The notes: generated by a model not told the origin, from the letters alone. Shown: positions 11,070 through 22,400, counted from the stretch's first letter. The stretch: 64,000 nucleotides of DNA from Molossus alvarezi (GCA_037176705.1 CM073886.1:23855501-23919500); one strand, 5' to 3'. Made by a program: numbers and translations.

Positions 11070-11579
11070 GTAAGGCCTGGCGGGCAGGTGGGCATCCCGC
11101 TGGGGAGAACGGGCACCGGCTCGTCGTGCCGCAGCCTCTGCCCGTGGCAGTGCACGCTGGTGCCCTACGGAGGAGGCCCCGCCGCACACACCAGCCTCCA
11201 GCCGCCCAGTCCCTGCAGGAGTGGGCCTCCGTCAGACAGGAGGGAGCAGGTGGAGCTTCTCACGCCAGTTAGGCCCCTCGTGTGGCCCTGGCCCTCCGCT
11301 CAGGCTGCCGGAGCAGAGACCGGAGCGGCCGCTTCGCTGGCACTGCCGAGTCCAGGCGTCCAGGCGAGCTCTGGCCGGGAGTGACTGGTGCTGTGCTCAG
11401 GAACCTGCTGCCATCCCCCCTTCCCTCTGCTGAGGCGCCCTCCCAGGGGGGTGCTCTGGGGGCTGGTGAGAGGGCTCCAGCAGTGCCAGCCTCGGAGCCG
11501 CAGGGTGGGCTCGGCGAGTCCCCAGCATTTCTCAGTGGTCTGTCTTGGATCTCAAGCCCGTCCCTAAACCTTGGGACTG
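11070..11579 (+). other. Intron stretch without recognised element
   Basis: GC-rich and moderately CpG-containing sequence directly after the SNX29 donor. No repeat, exon or motif could be supported. Confidence 0.6.
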
Positions 11580-11850
11580 GATGATGGACTTATGTGATTG
11601 GCCAGGTTTGGGTCACGTGACCACCGCTCGCAGTAGGGGTGGAGTGGACCTTATCTGACCCAGTGTCTGAGAGAGGGGAGACTCCCCAAATGTAAACCAG
11701 GATACTCTCTCCAAAGAAGGGGCAACAGGGAGTGACCCACACAAACGGCAGATGTCTCCTTTTAGGGCAGAGCTGGCCACCCACTGGTTGGGGGTTGAGT
11801 GTCTGGGACCCTGGGAGCTTTGTCTGTTTTGGAGGTGATTTTGCCTCAAT
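11580..11850 (+). repeat. Unassigned mammalian interspersed repeat (same family as the 43885 and 55000 copies)
   Basis: 'gacttatgtgattggccaggtttgggtcacgtgaccacc', 'aaagaaggggcaacag' and 'cacacaaacggcagatgtctcc' match the 3' part of a dispersed family I recognise but cannot name with confidence (a MER-type element). Its 5' part, with 'tttattggctcatgtaact', is seen near 55050. Confidence 0.5.
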
Positions 11851-12349
11851 GACTGGGACCCAAGTTTTCTAGCTTTTCTCTGATTTTCTGACGGCCCTTC
11901 CAGCCCTGCCTACTTATTCTCTTTCTGTCCGTCTTTGTTCCCGCCTTGGATCCTGATTTCCAGCCGCTGGTGTTCACTCGTCCTGGGACTGTTCTGTTGT
12001 CCACTCTGCCTTGTGGTTGCTTCCAGTTCTGCTGTCTTCTTGTATCACAACAATGTTCGCTAAGTGTTGTTTTTATTCCCCACGAGCTCTGTGAAAAGCC
12101 TTACTTTATGTTCTGTTGCCTTGTCCCAGTGGCGAACTGGCCCATTGAAGAAGTCTTCTCAGATATTAAGATATTTCCCCCGAGACTGAGGTGGTGAAAA
12201 AAGTGACCCTGAACTTGAAAGTAAAAGCCCTGGTTTCAGTTTTGTGGCCTTAAGTAAACCTTAGCGTCCTCGTCTGTGACTTGCAAATGACGACAGTTAT
12301 GTGGACACTCTCATCAGCATCAGGTGACGCAGTCCCCAGAGACACTGTT

Positions 12350-13190
12350 TTCATTTCCCGTCTTCCGAAACGATGGCCGTGCTGGGCCTCCGGGTGCAGG
12401 TCTGGTGGTGCGCGACACACACCACCTGAAGTCTCAGGACGGGTGGTTTGGCCGGGACGCCGGCCCCGGAGAGCCGCGTGCTCCCTTGCTCTCGGCTCTG
12501 ACTCAAAGCGGAGGGTTAGTTGTGACAGATTTCTGAGTGTCCTCTCCTCCTTTCTCTTTGTGTCCCCAACCCCAGCAAACAAACAAGCTCCCTCTTATTT
12601 GAGTGCCCTTCAGGTTCCGCTTTGCGGTCGCCAGAGAGCCGGGCGGCGCCTGCAGGACGGAAGGGGATGCGTGCGGGCAGCTTTCCCGGCGAAACGGAAA
12701 GGTGGCATCATTGGAGCGCTTCCCTGGACCTTTCTGTTTGGACCCTCCCCGCCCCCACCCCAGGAAGCGACTCGGCAGGTTCTCGCTTCCGAAAGTCCAT
12801 TATGAAGTGAGGCGGACACGCGCTATGCCGTTGCCCGGGAGACCGTTTCCACAGCAGGCACTGTGGCGTCCCCGCCACCTGATGGGCACACACTTTCCCG
12901 AGCTTTCCTGGGTGCGGTCCAGCCAGCGCACGGCTCCGGCTGCAGAGGGGCCTCGGGAGGTGTTACTGAGAATCTGCCCGGACGCTGGCAAAGCGTGCTC
13001 TGAAGTGCCAAGGGGACTGCGATCTTGTGCCAGGGAGGGACCCGGAGTCACTGGCTCAAAGGACTCTGGCAGGAAGGGCCGTCCCTGCCCAGACCGAGGA
13101 TTCGCAGGGTGTGCGCCTCTGAGCAGGGTGGCTCCGTGCTCCTGGCCCGTGTGCCGAGGTTGGGACCGCGGTGTGTTCTGGCTCTAAAAG
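12350..13190. promoter_or_regulatory. Intragenic CpG-island-like block
   Basis: A hand count of 12601-13200 finds about 46 CpG dinucleotides in 600 bases of clearly GC-rich sequence. Most of the surrounding intron is depleted in CpG. No known repeat was recognised inside. CpG islands inside introns often mark alternative promoters, enhancers or non-coding RNA starts. No TATA box, start codon or exon was convincingly identified. The 194-codon open frame at 12603-13187 is most simply a by-product of GC richness. Confidence 0.55.
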
Positions 13191-14600
13191 TGAGAAATGC
13201 AATGCCAGGCCAATTTTCAGGACAAGTAAAATCGATGTCCAGAACTTTCCAATGCAAGTCTTTCGTCCATGAGTATCTCTTACGCTTCTGGCCCCCGCCA
13301 ATGCTTGGCCGCTGGCAGACGCTGGCCGGAGATAAAATGATTAAGCAGCAGCAAATAAGGTGAGGAACAGGACTCGGTCTGCCAGCTGGTCCTGCTTAGT
13401 TCTCCTCTTTCTGCTGTGCTTCCAGGTTTGATTTTCCGTCACTTCCATCCGGTACAGTTACATCTGTTGTTCACCAACTAGTTCCCAGTTTCTCCCTTGG
13501 AAGTGTTTGATGTTATTCCCCAAATGCCCTGACTTCCAAACTAGTTTGCGGTCCACTGCGTTAGTGCTGCTGGGGCGTCTGTGAAGGCAGGCCAGGCGGG
13601 AACACAACCCGCCTGCTTTCTCTTAACCAAGGAGCACAGCCTCTCAGCTGCCTGAGCCCCAGGTCTCTCCCTCTGAGACGCTGCTCACTGTCAGTACAGC
13701 TGGAGTGAGGCTGGAGGGGGAGGCGTTCAGCCCGCTGCACAGGATCGCATCTGCGCAGCTCAACTCGTCAGGCCTCCTTCGTCAGGAGGCTGCTTCCTCC
13801 AGGATAAGTCCGTCCCCTGTGCTGGAGAGCACAGGCTTGCGGGAGGAGAGGTGGTCCCCCAGGAAGACCCCCTGAGCATTTGCGGTCTCCCTCCTCCCAG
13901 GAGGAAAGCCCGTAGCCTGGGCAGTTATTTCCAAGGTTCATTCTAGGGCAGGGTATTTATACATGCGGTGCAGGAGCATCCATTGTTTTCCCTGTTAGTA
14001 ACAGATCACAGGGCCCAGGAAGGCTGCGTGGGGTGCAGGCAGTTTGGAGGATTGTGATGTTTCTGCTCTTTGCACTTTCGAGTTTCTCAGCCCTTCCGTT
14101 TCGTCTTCTCTTCCGAGGCTTACCCCTGGGCCCTCAGGCTTCCTTCCCCCACAGCTGTGCCTCCGTGTTTTCTTGGCGGGAGCTATGCGGAGAGGGAGGA
14201 GTTCACTAAGCAGTGAAGGTAGAAACGGGGGGGCCTGACGCGGAGCGGGGTCACCGTGGCCGTACTCGTGCACCCCGAGAAGCCCCGCCCCGGAAGGTGC
14301 ATGGCCAGGTCTGGGGAAACAGGCACCTCTTCTGGAGCCGAAGTGATTCTTACTCATGTCCGGTCCTTCCCGCCACACCTGTGTGTGCAAGGCAGGCAGG
14401 ACCGGCAGCTGTGGGTCGTTCCATTTCAGAGTTGCCTTCCGGCCAGCGTGGGCTTAGGGGCTGCAAGTCCACAGAGCCTTTGCTCTGTTTGGCTTGTTCC
14501 TTCCTCCAGCACTTCCCATCCCACGAAGTCAAGCCCCTCAGCCCCTCTGGGGACAGCAGCCGTTCTTGGATGCGCAGGGCTTCCAGGAACGCCTGATACA
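13191..14600. other. Intron stretch without recognised element
   Basis: Unique-looking, fairly GC-rich sequence. I saw no exon with splice sites and protein similarity, and no recognisable transposable element. Confidence 0.5.
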
Positions 14601-14605
14601 GGCAA

Positions 14606-14717
14606 AACACACACGTGCACACACACACACACACACACGTGCACACACGCGCGCGCACGCACACACGTGCACACACACGTGCACACACACACACATGCAC
14701 ACACACGCGCGCGCGCA
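14606..14717. repeat. (CA)n/(CG)n alternating purine-pyrimidine microsatellite
   Basis: Interrupted CA repeat mixed with acgtgc and gcgcgc blocks. Long alternating purine-pyrimidine tracts of this kind can adopt Z-DNA. It produces open frames of His/Thr or Val/Cys codons on both strands that are not genes. Confidence 0.95.
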
Positions 14718-14827
14718 GTTTTCCTCCCTGTGGATGCTGTGTTGCTCTTATTTTCTGTTGCTGTGTTTAGATTCCCAAACAGGAGGAACTTCCTTCCCTG
14801 TCACAGTGTGGTTCCTTTCTTCATCGC

Positions 14828-14960
14828 AGAGCTGTTTATTGAGGGTCCCCGGTCGCCAGCCTGTGTTGAACTGTGTGGAGCCAGCGGTGACCGAGCCGGC
14901 GTTAAGCTCACCCTCCCAGCCTCACATTCCAGGGGAGACAGATGCTGTGGACAGGGACAG
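14828..14960 (+). repeat. L1M 3'-end-like relic
   Basis: 'tttattgagggtccccggtcgccagcctgtgttgaactg' then 'cacattccaggggagacagatg' resembles the old L1M segment (attgagcacctactatgtgcc...cttacattctaggggg). Confidence 0.5.
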
Positions 14961-16152
14961 AGAGAGGGACAGGGAGGGAGGAATGCACTCAGCTCGCAGA
15001 GTGACAGCACCTGTGACGGAGGGCGTTCAGCACAGGCCTGGCCCACGCTGCTGGGTGAGCACTCCTCCCGTGACCTGCTGGCCTGGAAGTGAGCAGTGAG
15101 CAGTCCCCGTGTAACTGAATGTCTCTGGCTCGTCTCTGAGCTCACACAAGCCTTCATTTAGCATTTGCTCGATCGGGGGCCCCACAGCAGCTGCCCCTGG
15201 GGCTGCAGAGAGCCAGATGCCTTTGTCCTCAGGGCAGAGTCCTGTGCAGGCTCCCGCAGGCCTGGTGGAGGGCGAGCTCTTCCGGTCGGGGAGTCCAGAG
15301 CTCAGAACACAAAATCTAGTTCATGATTAACTTCCCAAATGAGACTCCCTAGAGGCCTGAAGGAATCGATGCCCAGGCCCCAGTACATTATAGCTTTGCC
15401 AGCTGAGTTTAGTCTTGTTTTAAATTTGAGTACAGTCATTACTGGTTGAGTAGTGAATTGGACCCTGCATCGTTCACCAGCATCTCCAAGGTGCCTGCCC
15501 GCACGTGGCCCCGCAGCATCCCCACCCTCTCTGCCCCTCTCCCGGGGAGGGCTCCCCAGCTGGTCTTCTCATGGGGTGCGCAGGTCTGGATGACTCAGCG
15601 CCTGTGTGTCCTTGGTGTCAGTTGCTGGACTTACAGCTGGGCTGGCCTGGCCGGGGGCCCCTCTAGGTCTGGCGCACCAGCCCGTGTTCTTCAGTGTGCT
15701 GCAGCTGCTCTTTGGTGGTGGTTGTGGCTGTCAGGGAGGTCTACTCGCAGACCTGCCCTGTGGAGTCTGTCTTCACTGAGCTTTCTCTTGGCACAAATTC
15801 TCATCTTGGAGTTTGAGGACGTCGCCACCTCTCTCTCGACGTAGAAATGGGCTCTGGTGAATTTACTGAGTATTAAGTGCAGGCTCACCTTGGAGATGCT
15901 GCCTGGTGCGTTCTGGGCCACTGCCGTAAAGTGAGTCCACGGACTTCTTGGTTTCCCAGTGCAAATAAGTTATGTTTACACAGTACTGTAATCCAGTGAG
16001 TGTGCAATAGCATACGTCTAAAACATGTGCAATACTTCATGGCTTAAAACAAAAGAACAAGGCTGGCTACCCGCAGTCTAAGCCTTCAGCACGTTGCCAT
16101 CGTTTTGCGCTGGGGGTGGCTCGCCTTCACCACGTCAGCCGCACTCTCTGGA
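14961..16152. other. Intron stretch without recognised element
   Basis: No gene, repeat or motif could be supported. Ordinary intron by appearance. Confidence 0.5.
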
Positions 16153-16521
16153 GCACAGGCACACCTGCTGCACAGCCTCTCACCAGAGCCTTGTCCCCTC
16201 CGAGCTCCTGGCCAGCAGGGGGCGTGCACGGGCACACCTGCTGCTCAGCCTCTCACCAGGGCCTTGTCCCCTCCAGCAGGGGGCGTGCACGGGCACACCT
16301 GCTGCTCAGCCTCTCACCAGGGCCTTGTCCCCTCCAGCAGGGGGCGTGCACGGGCACACCTGCTGCACAGCCTCTCACCAGGGCCTTGTCCCCTCCGAGC
16401 TCCTGGCCAGCAGGGGGCGTGCACGGGCACACCTGCTGCTCAGCCTCTCACCAGGGCCTTGTCCCCTCCAGCAGGGGGCGTGCACGGGCACACCTGCTGC
16501 TCAGCCTCTCACCAGGGCCTT
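16153..16521 (+). repeat. 61/73-bp minisatellite with higher-order A-B-B structure
   Basis: The unit begins 'gggcgtgcacgggcacacct'. Unit starts fall at 16220, 16281, 16342, 16415 and 16476, giving steps of 61, 61, 73 and 61 bp, with partial units at both ends. The 73-bp unit (A) differs by a 12-bp insertion, gagctcctggcc, and by 'gcacag' in place of 'gctcag'. The order is A-B-B-A-B-B', so a 195-bp triplet has itself been duplicated. Because 61 is not a multiple of 3, all three forward frames stay open and show the same peptides in rotation. That is an artefact, not a gene. Confidence 0.97.
16212..16480 (+). promoter_or_regulatory. Five tandem CTCF-core matches
   Basis: CCAGCAGGGGGCG occurs at 16212-16224, 16273-16285, 16334-16346, 16407-16419 and 16468-16480, always on the + strand. 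It fits the published CTCF core CCASYAGRKGGC at every position. Each motif is followed by TGCACGG, which carries a CpG just downstream. Binding is inferred, not shown. Confidence 0.6.
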
Positions 16522-16625
16522 GGCACTGCCTTTCCTGCTTAAGCCTGTGGCCTCAGAGCTGCTTTGCTGGCAGTTACCATCCTCACTGACTGTGTTTTTA
16601 TTCATTAGTAATAGTATTGGTCTTT

Positions 16626-16839
16626 GTTAATCCTCACCTGAGGATATTTTTTTCTATTGATTTTTAGAGAGAGTGGAAGTGGAGGGGGAGAGAGAGACAC
16701 CTGGATGGGTTGCCTCCCGCAGGCTCCCCAACTGGGGCCAGGGATCCAACAGCCCAGGTACATGCCCTTGACCAGGAATTGAAACCACAACCCTCTGGTG
16801 CGTGGGCTGACCTCTAACCAGGGAGCACACGGCCGGCGC
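16626..16839 (-). mobile_element. VES SINE, classic subtype, diverged
   Basis: 'ttaatcctcacctgaggatatttttttctattgatttttagagagagtgg' through 'acatgcccttgaccaggaattgaaacc' to 'ccagggagcacacggccggc'. Its head is more mutated than in the other copies. No clear target-site duplication. Confidence 0.88.
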
Positions 16840-18470
16840 TTCCCTTACTGTTTTAGGTGGTGGTATCAGGTGTTCCAAGTGAGGCAGGGTGTGGATAATT
16901 ACACTTAAAAGTCAGAGGGTGTTGGGGAGGCAGTCTCTTCTCCTGCTGTGCATTAAGCATGGCGTCAGCGGGCGGGGTCAGCCTGGCCACCGTGGCCCAC
17001 CTCTACCTCCACGCGAGAGAAGCCAGAGCCTGGGAATAACTTGGCTGAGGCAAGTTATTAACTTGTGTCTCCTCCAGCACCTCTTTCTTCTTCCAGGCCC
17101 CAGTCACGGGCAATCACGAGATTGGCCCTTTCTGTCCCCGCCTCTGAAGGGACAACTCTGGTGAAAGAGTTCTCACAAAGACATCTTCCTGCCCGACTGT
17201 TGTTTTTCAAAAGCCTAAAGCTTTTGTTTTTTAAAGAGAGACTTCTTTGCGTTTTGTTGGCCCGAGGAGACAGATGGGGGCTGGAGAAAGGAGCTGAAGC
17301 CCAGGCGGCAGGGTGTGGGGGAAGGCAAGACCCCCGGGGAGTCTGGGCCCCAGCCTGGGCAGCACTAGCCTGTCTTGTGTGGTGTGGGGGCAGGAGAGCT
17401 GCAGGGCCCCCAGCAGGCAGGCCAGCGTCTGCAGGTGGGGCCCCCCCAGGTGGTCTAGGCACCATGCAAGTGCCCCCGTGGTCCTGTCAGCCAGGGACGG
17501 GGCAGGGCCCAGTGGTGCCTGGGAGGGCCCCCCCAGCTCGGCAGGGCCGGCTTGGTGTCCTGATTGAAGTGGGACTTGAGGAAGCCTTTCCCCCACGCCC
17601 GCCCTGAGCACCGTGTGACATGTTTGAAGGAGTCTCGTGATTGCACAGGAGGAACAGGTTGTCACTTCGCCCTACCCTCTTGCCCGAACAAAATATAAAA
17701 ATTAAAAAATTCCAAGCTGAATTAATTCAGCCGTGACGGTCTCCTCACAGGAGGATCGCATTTGTGCCTCGGGTGCTGCCCAGTCTGAGGCCCAGTGCCT
17801 GGGTCTGGCTGACCTCCCAACCTGCCTGCTGACCTCTCGTCACTCACAGCAGGAAGGAGGAGGTGCCCGGCCTCCCAGGACAGTATCTGGCTCCTCCCGG
17901 GGATGAAATAAGGCTAGGACAGGAGACTTGGTCAGGGCTGGCAGGCAGATGGATCCTTCTCCCAATCCGGTCTCCACGGAGAAGAGATGGCGTGGTCCAT
18001 AAAGTGCCACACCGTGTGCCCTCGTGCTGCCTTCCGGGCCAGAAACGCCCAGTCTTTCTTTACTACAGTCCGAGGTTTGATAGTTTTTATGGGGGAGTGG
18101 AAGCCACAGACATTAAATTCACACCTCCCCTGGGGGGAGCTCTGGCCAGAGGACATGACAGGAAACCTCCCCCAAAGCTCATCTGGGAGCCTTGGTGACG
18201 GAGTGAGTGGCTGCCTCCCAGCGCGTGGCCAGGGCCCTTTCCCACGCCTGTGTCCTGCCTGGGCAGGGAGCGCGGGTCTCAGCCTCAGCGCCTTCGCAGC
18301 AGCCTGTTGGGCGTGGGAAAACCAGACAGGCCGTGCTCTGCTCACAGACTCTGAAGGCTGCTGGCGACCCTCCTCCCTGAACGCCCGTCTCTGTGCTTTT
18401 CCTAAACGTTTCCCCCAAGTCCACCGAGCCCTGAGGCGAGGAAGTCCAGGAGTTTGGGGCCAGCGCCCAG
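16840..18470. other. Intron stretch without recognised element
   Basis: GC-rich unique-looking sequence. Several medium-length open frames overlap on both strands, none with recognisable similarity or splice structure. Confidence 0.5.
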
Positions 18471-18600
18471 TCTTTATTCATTCAGCAGACGCTGAGCCCC
18501 TGCTGCGTGCCCGCTCGGTGCTCAGACCAACAGAACGGACCCTCCCCAGGGCTGCCAGCCCAGCAGCCACCCTGAGGACCGGAGCCTCCTGCTCCGCGTG
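18470..18600 (+). repeat. L1M 3'-end-like relic
   Basis: 'tctttattcattcagcagacgctgagcccctgctgcgtgcccgctcggtgctcag' matches the 'attcattcaacaaatatttattgagcacctactatgtgcc' segment. Confidence 0.5.
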
Positions 18601-19410
18601 AGACAGGCGCGCCAGGTCCCTGGGAACGGTGCGTTTCCCCAGCTGGTCCACAGCGCGCATGCTCTGGGCTCCCTGTGTTTAGCGCAGACTTTGCCCTGTG
18701 GCATCCCTCTTGTGTTCAGAGTCTGCCAGTATTAGCTTCGATGGAAGCTGGTGGTAGCGGTTGGGTCTGAGCGGTCCTGGGCACCTGGATGGACAGCACC
18801 CTCTGGATGCAGCGTCTCTGGCAGGACCCAGCCTGCTCCTGTGAGGTGGTCCCGTTCACATCCAGACCAGGGCTTGTCCAACAGGCAGTGTGGGAGACTA
18901 GCTGCCCACCGATTCTTCTGATCCACACCTGCACTCTCTTGGTAGAAGGAGAAAGGAACCCAGTCAAACTGGCTTAAGAAGGAGCTTTGCCTCGTGGGAC
19001 AGCTCAGTGGCAGGAGGCCTCGGTCTCCCCGCTCTGAGAGCTGCTTTGCTCTCTGCAGGCAGCCCAGGCTGACAGCCCCTCGGCCCCGCTGCCCCGTGGG
19101 AAAAGCCTCTTTCTCCGATGCTGACAGTGGTCCTGGGATTGATCTCATGGACTCCCCTCGCGCAGGCCATACGCACCCTTGGGAGCTAATCACTGTGTCC
19201 GGATGAGTGCTGTCCTTGCAGGTCATGTACCTGCTCCTAAAGCAGCACATCAGTGGGAGGGGTGCTTCCCCAGAGGACAAGGAGGATGCTCCTACCAGCA
19301 GAAAGGGGGGCGGCGTCAGACTGACCCGCACAGCACTTGTCCAGTGAAGCCTTGGGGCTGCTGACAGCCCAGGCCTGGCTATTTGGGTGACGTTTATGTC
19401 CCTCTACACC

Positions 19411-19617
19411 AGGCTTCTCAACTGCAGCACAGTTGACATTTTGGGCTGGATAACTCTTCACTGTGGGGCTCACATGTGCATTACAGGACGTTGAGCAGCA
19501 TCCCTGGCCTCTACCTGGTTGTTCCCACACCCACTTCTTAGTTGTGATGGCCCAGGGTGTCTCCAAACATTGCAAAATGTCCCCTTGGGGCACAGTCGCT
19601 TCAGGTTGAGAACTGCT
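19411..19617 (-). mobile_element. MER5A-type hAT DNA transposon (non-autonomous)
   Basis: Near full-length reverse MER5A: starts 'ttctcaactgcagcac', contains 'ttgacattttgggctggata', 'gcagcatccctggcctctacc', 'gtgtctccaaacattgcaaaatgtcccc', and ends 'caggttgagaactgctt'. The two ends are imperfect inverted repeats (cttctcaac / gttgagaac). Confidence 0.88.
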
Positions 19618-19629
19618 TTACACGGACCA

Positions 19630-20240
19630 CTGAATGCGGACCAGTGAATGTGGTTACGGCTTTATTGTGTTCTGCTGGACATCAGTGGGATCATGTAATA
19701 CAAGCCTTCCTGCTCAGTGCATTGACCTCTCCTCCTCACTCTTCTTCAGCTTCTGCGGATGGATTATTTCCTAGTACGGAGCTTTATTTACATAGCTTTT
19801 CTGATGATGGACACTCAGTTACCTTATTTCCAACCACTGCAAACAAAGCTGCCAGAACTGTTCTTGTGTAGACCTCTGTACACACGACAGGTATTTCTTT
19901 AGGATAACTAGCTGGAAATAGATTTGCTGAGGTGAGGAGTATCTACATTTTTTATTTTAATGGGCCCATCCAGATTGCTGTTCCAAATTGCCGACATTGA
20001 GTATTATCAATCTTCTAAATTTTACCAATTTGATGGAGGAAAAAAATTACATTTCATTGATGTTTGACTTTGCATGTTCCTGGTTACTGGTGAGGTTGAG
20101 CAAACATCTGTGCTTTGATGTGTCCTTTGTATTTTTATTGGGCGAATTGCCTTGGTGTCCTAGACCCATTGTTCCGTGGCATTGTTCCTTATCTTCTTGT
20201 CAATTACTGTCCTTTGGATGGTAATCCTGTGTACTCTATG
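19630..20240 (-). repeat. Ancient L1M relic
   Basis: 'tctttaggataactagctggaaatagatttgctgagg', 'cagattgctgttccaaattgcc', 'tgttcctggttactggtgaggttgagcaaacatctg' parallel the reverse complement of L1M 3' sequence. Heavily decayed. Confidence 0.6.
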
Positions 20241-20384
20241 TTAGGGTCTCATGCTTGTCATTAATTCACTTGTTAAGTGTTCTTTTGTTTCCTGGTCTCC
20301 AGATCTCCGAAAGCATGGGGGTTTCTGAAGTACTGGGCCTCATTTCATTTCGTGTTGCCGTGGCCCTGAGCTTTTGCAGACCTC

Positions 20385-20500
20385 TTTCCATTTTAGGGGT
20401 GGAGAGAGAGATGCTCAGAATGGTTCGTAAATAACTTGTCCAAGGTCATGCAGCTCCAAAGCCTCAGAGCCGGAGTCACCGCCGGCCTCCCTTCCCCGAG
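20385..20500 (-). repeat. MIR fragment
   Basis: 'aataacttgtccaaggtcatgcagctccaaagcctcagagccggagtcac' is reverse-complement MIR core. Confidence 0.75.
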
Positions 20501-21265
20501 CTTTTACCTGGAGGCCCAGATACCTCCACAGGACGGAAGGGAGACCAGTGGGTGGAAGCTGGAGAGAAACGGGTTTCGGCTCATCTGTTAATGCCTCCAA
20601 CCGTCTGTTCATCTGTGTCTCTTTATCCTGTCATCCTGCAGTGGGCTAGGTGGGATGTAGTTGCAAAGAATAGAGACACAGTCTCGGCTATTGACTACTT
20701 GATTTAGGAAAAAATTGAACATGGAGAGCTGTTCAAAGTCAGGGGGTCTTACCAAGTACTGATCTAGACGCCCCCAGTTACCTATGACCTCTGTCCCGTG
20801 CAGGAGGGACCAGGTGACTGACCTCTGTAGCCCCTTCCCAAGTTTATACATTTGTACCAACTTTACTAGCTCTCAGATCTGCTGGTCTACATGGGCGAAA
20901 AAGGACCCTCACCACTCTGTCATTGTTGATTTTACTGTCAGAACATGACAAGTGGGTACACAGGGACCCCTCCATCTGGAGGTTGACCCAACTGCAAGAA
21001 GCAACCCGACTGACCTTAGCCCGGCACTTCTTGGGGAGGGAGGGGTGCTCTACCTGATCTCTTTGCAGCCTCTAAACCAGGGTGCCCCACAGCAGGGGCA
21101 TGGCTTGGTCAGAGCCAGAGGCCTTGGTTCGTGCCGAGGTTCTCATGCAGTCAGCACGGCCATGGCTACCACATGCATGTCCCGGGCCCGTGGTGCCCAC
21201 CATGTGCAGGCTGCAACCTGCCCCTCCTTGAGGTGATGCTCACCCAGTAGCAGGCCCACTCCATG
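20501..21265. other. Intron stretch without recognised element
   Basis: Nothing recognised beyond ordinary intron sequence. Confidence 0.5.
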
Positions 21266-21353
21266 ACCCACAGCTGTGTGTCTTGTTCACTGCTACATCC
21301 CAGTGCCTAGAACATGGGAGGCAAAGTCATTGCATATTTGACGGATGGATGAA
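21266..21353 (+). repeat. L2 LINE 3' end
   Basis: 'gtgtcttgttcactgctacatcccagtgcctagaacatggg' is the well-conserved L2 3' end. It grades into the tetranucleotide repeat that follows. Confidence 0.8.
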
Positions 21354-21381
21354 TGAGTGAGTGAGTGAGTGAGTGAGTGAA
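21354..21381 (+). repeat. (TGAG)n microsatellite
   Basis: About seven uninterrupted copies of TGAG grown from the L2 tail (which ends in tgaatgaatga). Confidence 0.95.
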
Positions 21382-21859
21382 ATAGCTTTCTAGTGGGAGG
21401 CATCAGGTTTGCCACCTTGGTGTTGTGCTCTTGACTTCAATTCTCCACCCACCTGTAGTACGTCCTAATAGGAACCTCTCTCCAGAGTTCTCACTTTAGA
21501 TCTGTTACGAAGCTTTTCCTAAACTCCCTGGATTATTCCTCTTAGCATTCAAGCTCAACCTGGCCTCAGTTTCCTCACTGATTCAAACAAATTTCCTCAT
21601 TGTTTACAATTGGCCCAGCGCTGATTCAGAAAGTTATACCTGCCCCAGGTACCATGCTGCCTTGTGCGATAGTAGTGGTTTAGTTTCCCTAGAGTTCAGT
21701 GGTCAAGGGTGGCCCGTACCTCCAGCTGTAATCCTCAGACCTTTCTATAATCACCTTTACCTGCTCAGTGCCCCCATCCCAGCTCCTGCTCCAACACCTT
21801 AGGTCCTCTGAGTAAGAATTCAGGATCAGCAGAAGGGCCTTTGTGAAGGTCAGACAATA

Positions 21860-22318
21860 AGGCATTTTTGAGCTCCTCCTATGAGCCAGGCTCCGTGCTC
21901 AGTCCTGGGGTTATCTCGGCAAACATTGTAGACATGATCTCACCCCCTCGTTGGAGCTTACGGTCCTGTCAGAGAAGGGACTTGAAACAGTAGTGCAAAG
22001 AGCCTGTGGAGCTATGAGCTGTATGCAGTCTGGAGGGGACGGAACGGCGCCAGAGGTGGTGAGAGGGCTCGGCTAAATTGGAGGTGAGGAGGAGGTCTCG
22101 GAGGGCATCTGCTCCTTCCTGAAGGATGGTTTAGAGCTCACTGAGCAAACAGAGGAGGAGCACCTCGGGCAGAGGGAGTGGCATCTACAAAGCCCTTGAG
22201 GGAGGAGAGAACATGGTGCATTACAGACGCCAAGGCTGGCGTAGCTGGGGTGGAGTGAGGGAGTGGGACATGGGCTGGGACACTGCCAGAGGCTGGGTCT
22301 TTTAAGGCCTCATAGGAG
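21860..22318 (+). repeat. L1M 3' end
   Basis: The order 'tatgagccaggctccgtgctcag', 'tggagcttacggtcctgtcagagaaggga', 'gggcagagggagtggcatctacaaagcccttgaggg', 'gggtcttttaaggcctcatagg' follows the eroded 3' end of L1M elements over 450 bp. Confidence 0.7.
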
Positions 22319-22400
22319 AGTCTGTCTGTCTGCCTCTCTATCCACCCATCCATCCATCTACTCACTTATTCACCCACCCACCTACCTGCCCACCTCGTCA
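22319..22400 (+). repeat. Tetranucleotide-like simple repeat (tgtc / catc / cacc)
   Basis: Degenerate run of tgtctgtc, tccatccatc and acccaccca units. Confidence 0.85.

Noticed and set aside
12603..13187. 194-codon open frame in the CpG-rich block
   Set aside because: High GC lowers stop frequency. No similarity recognised and no splice or start context. The CpG signal is reported instead.
14256..15092. 278-codon open frame on the plus strand
   Set aside because: It crosses the CA/CG microsatellite and an L1M relic. No domain is recognisable and overlapping frames are equally open.
16153..16521. CRISPR-like direct repeats
   Set aside because: The repeats are contiguous 61/73-bp units without unique spacers, and the DNA is mammalian.
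16094..16630. Three overlapping forward frames of 145-178 codons
   Set aside because: A 61-bp repeat unit cycles through all three frames and keeps them open with the same peptides in rotation. Not coding.
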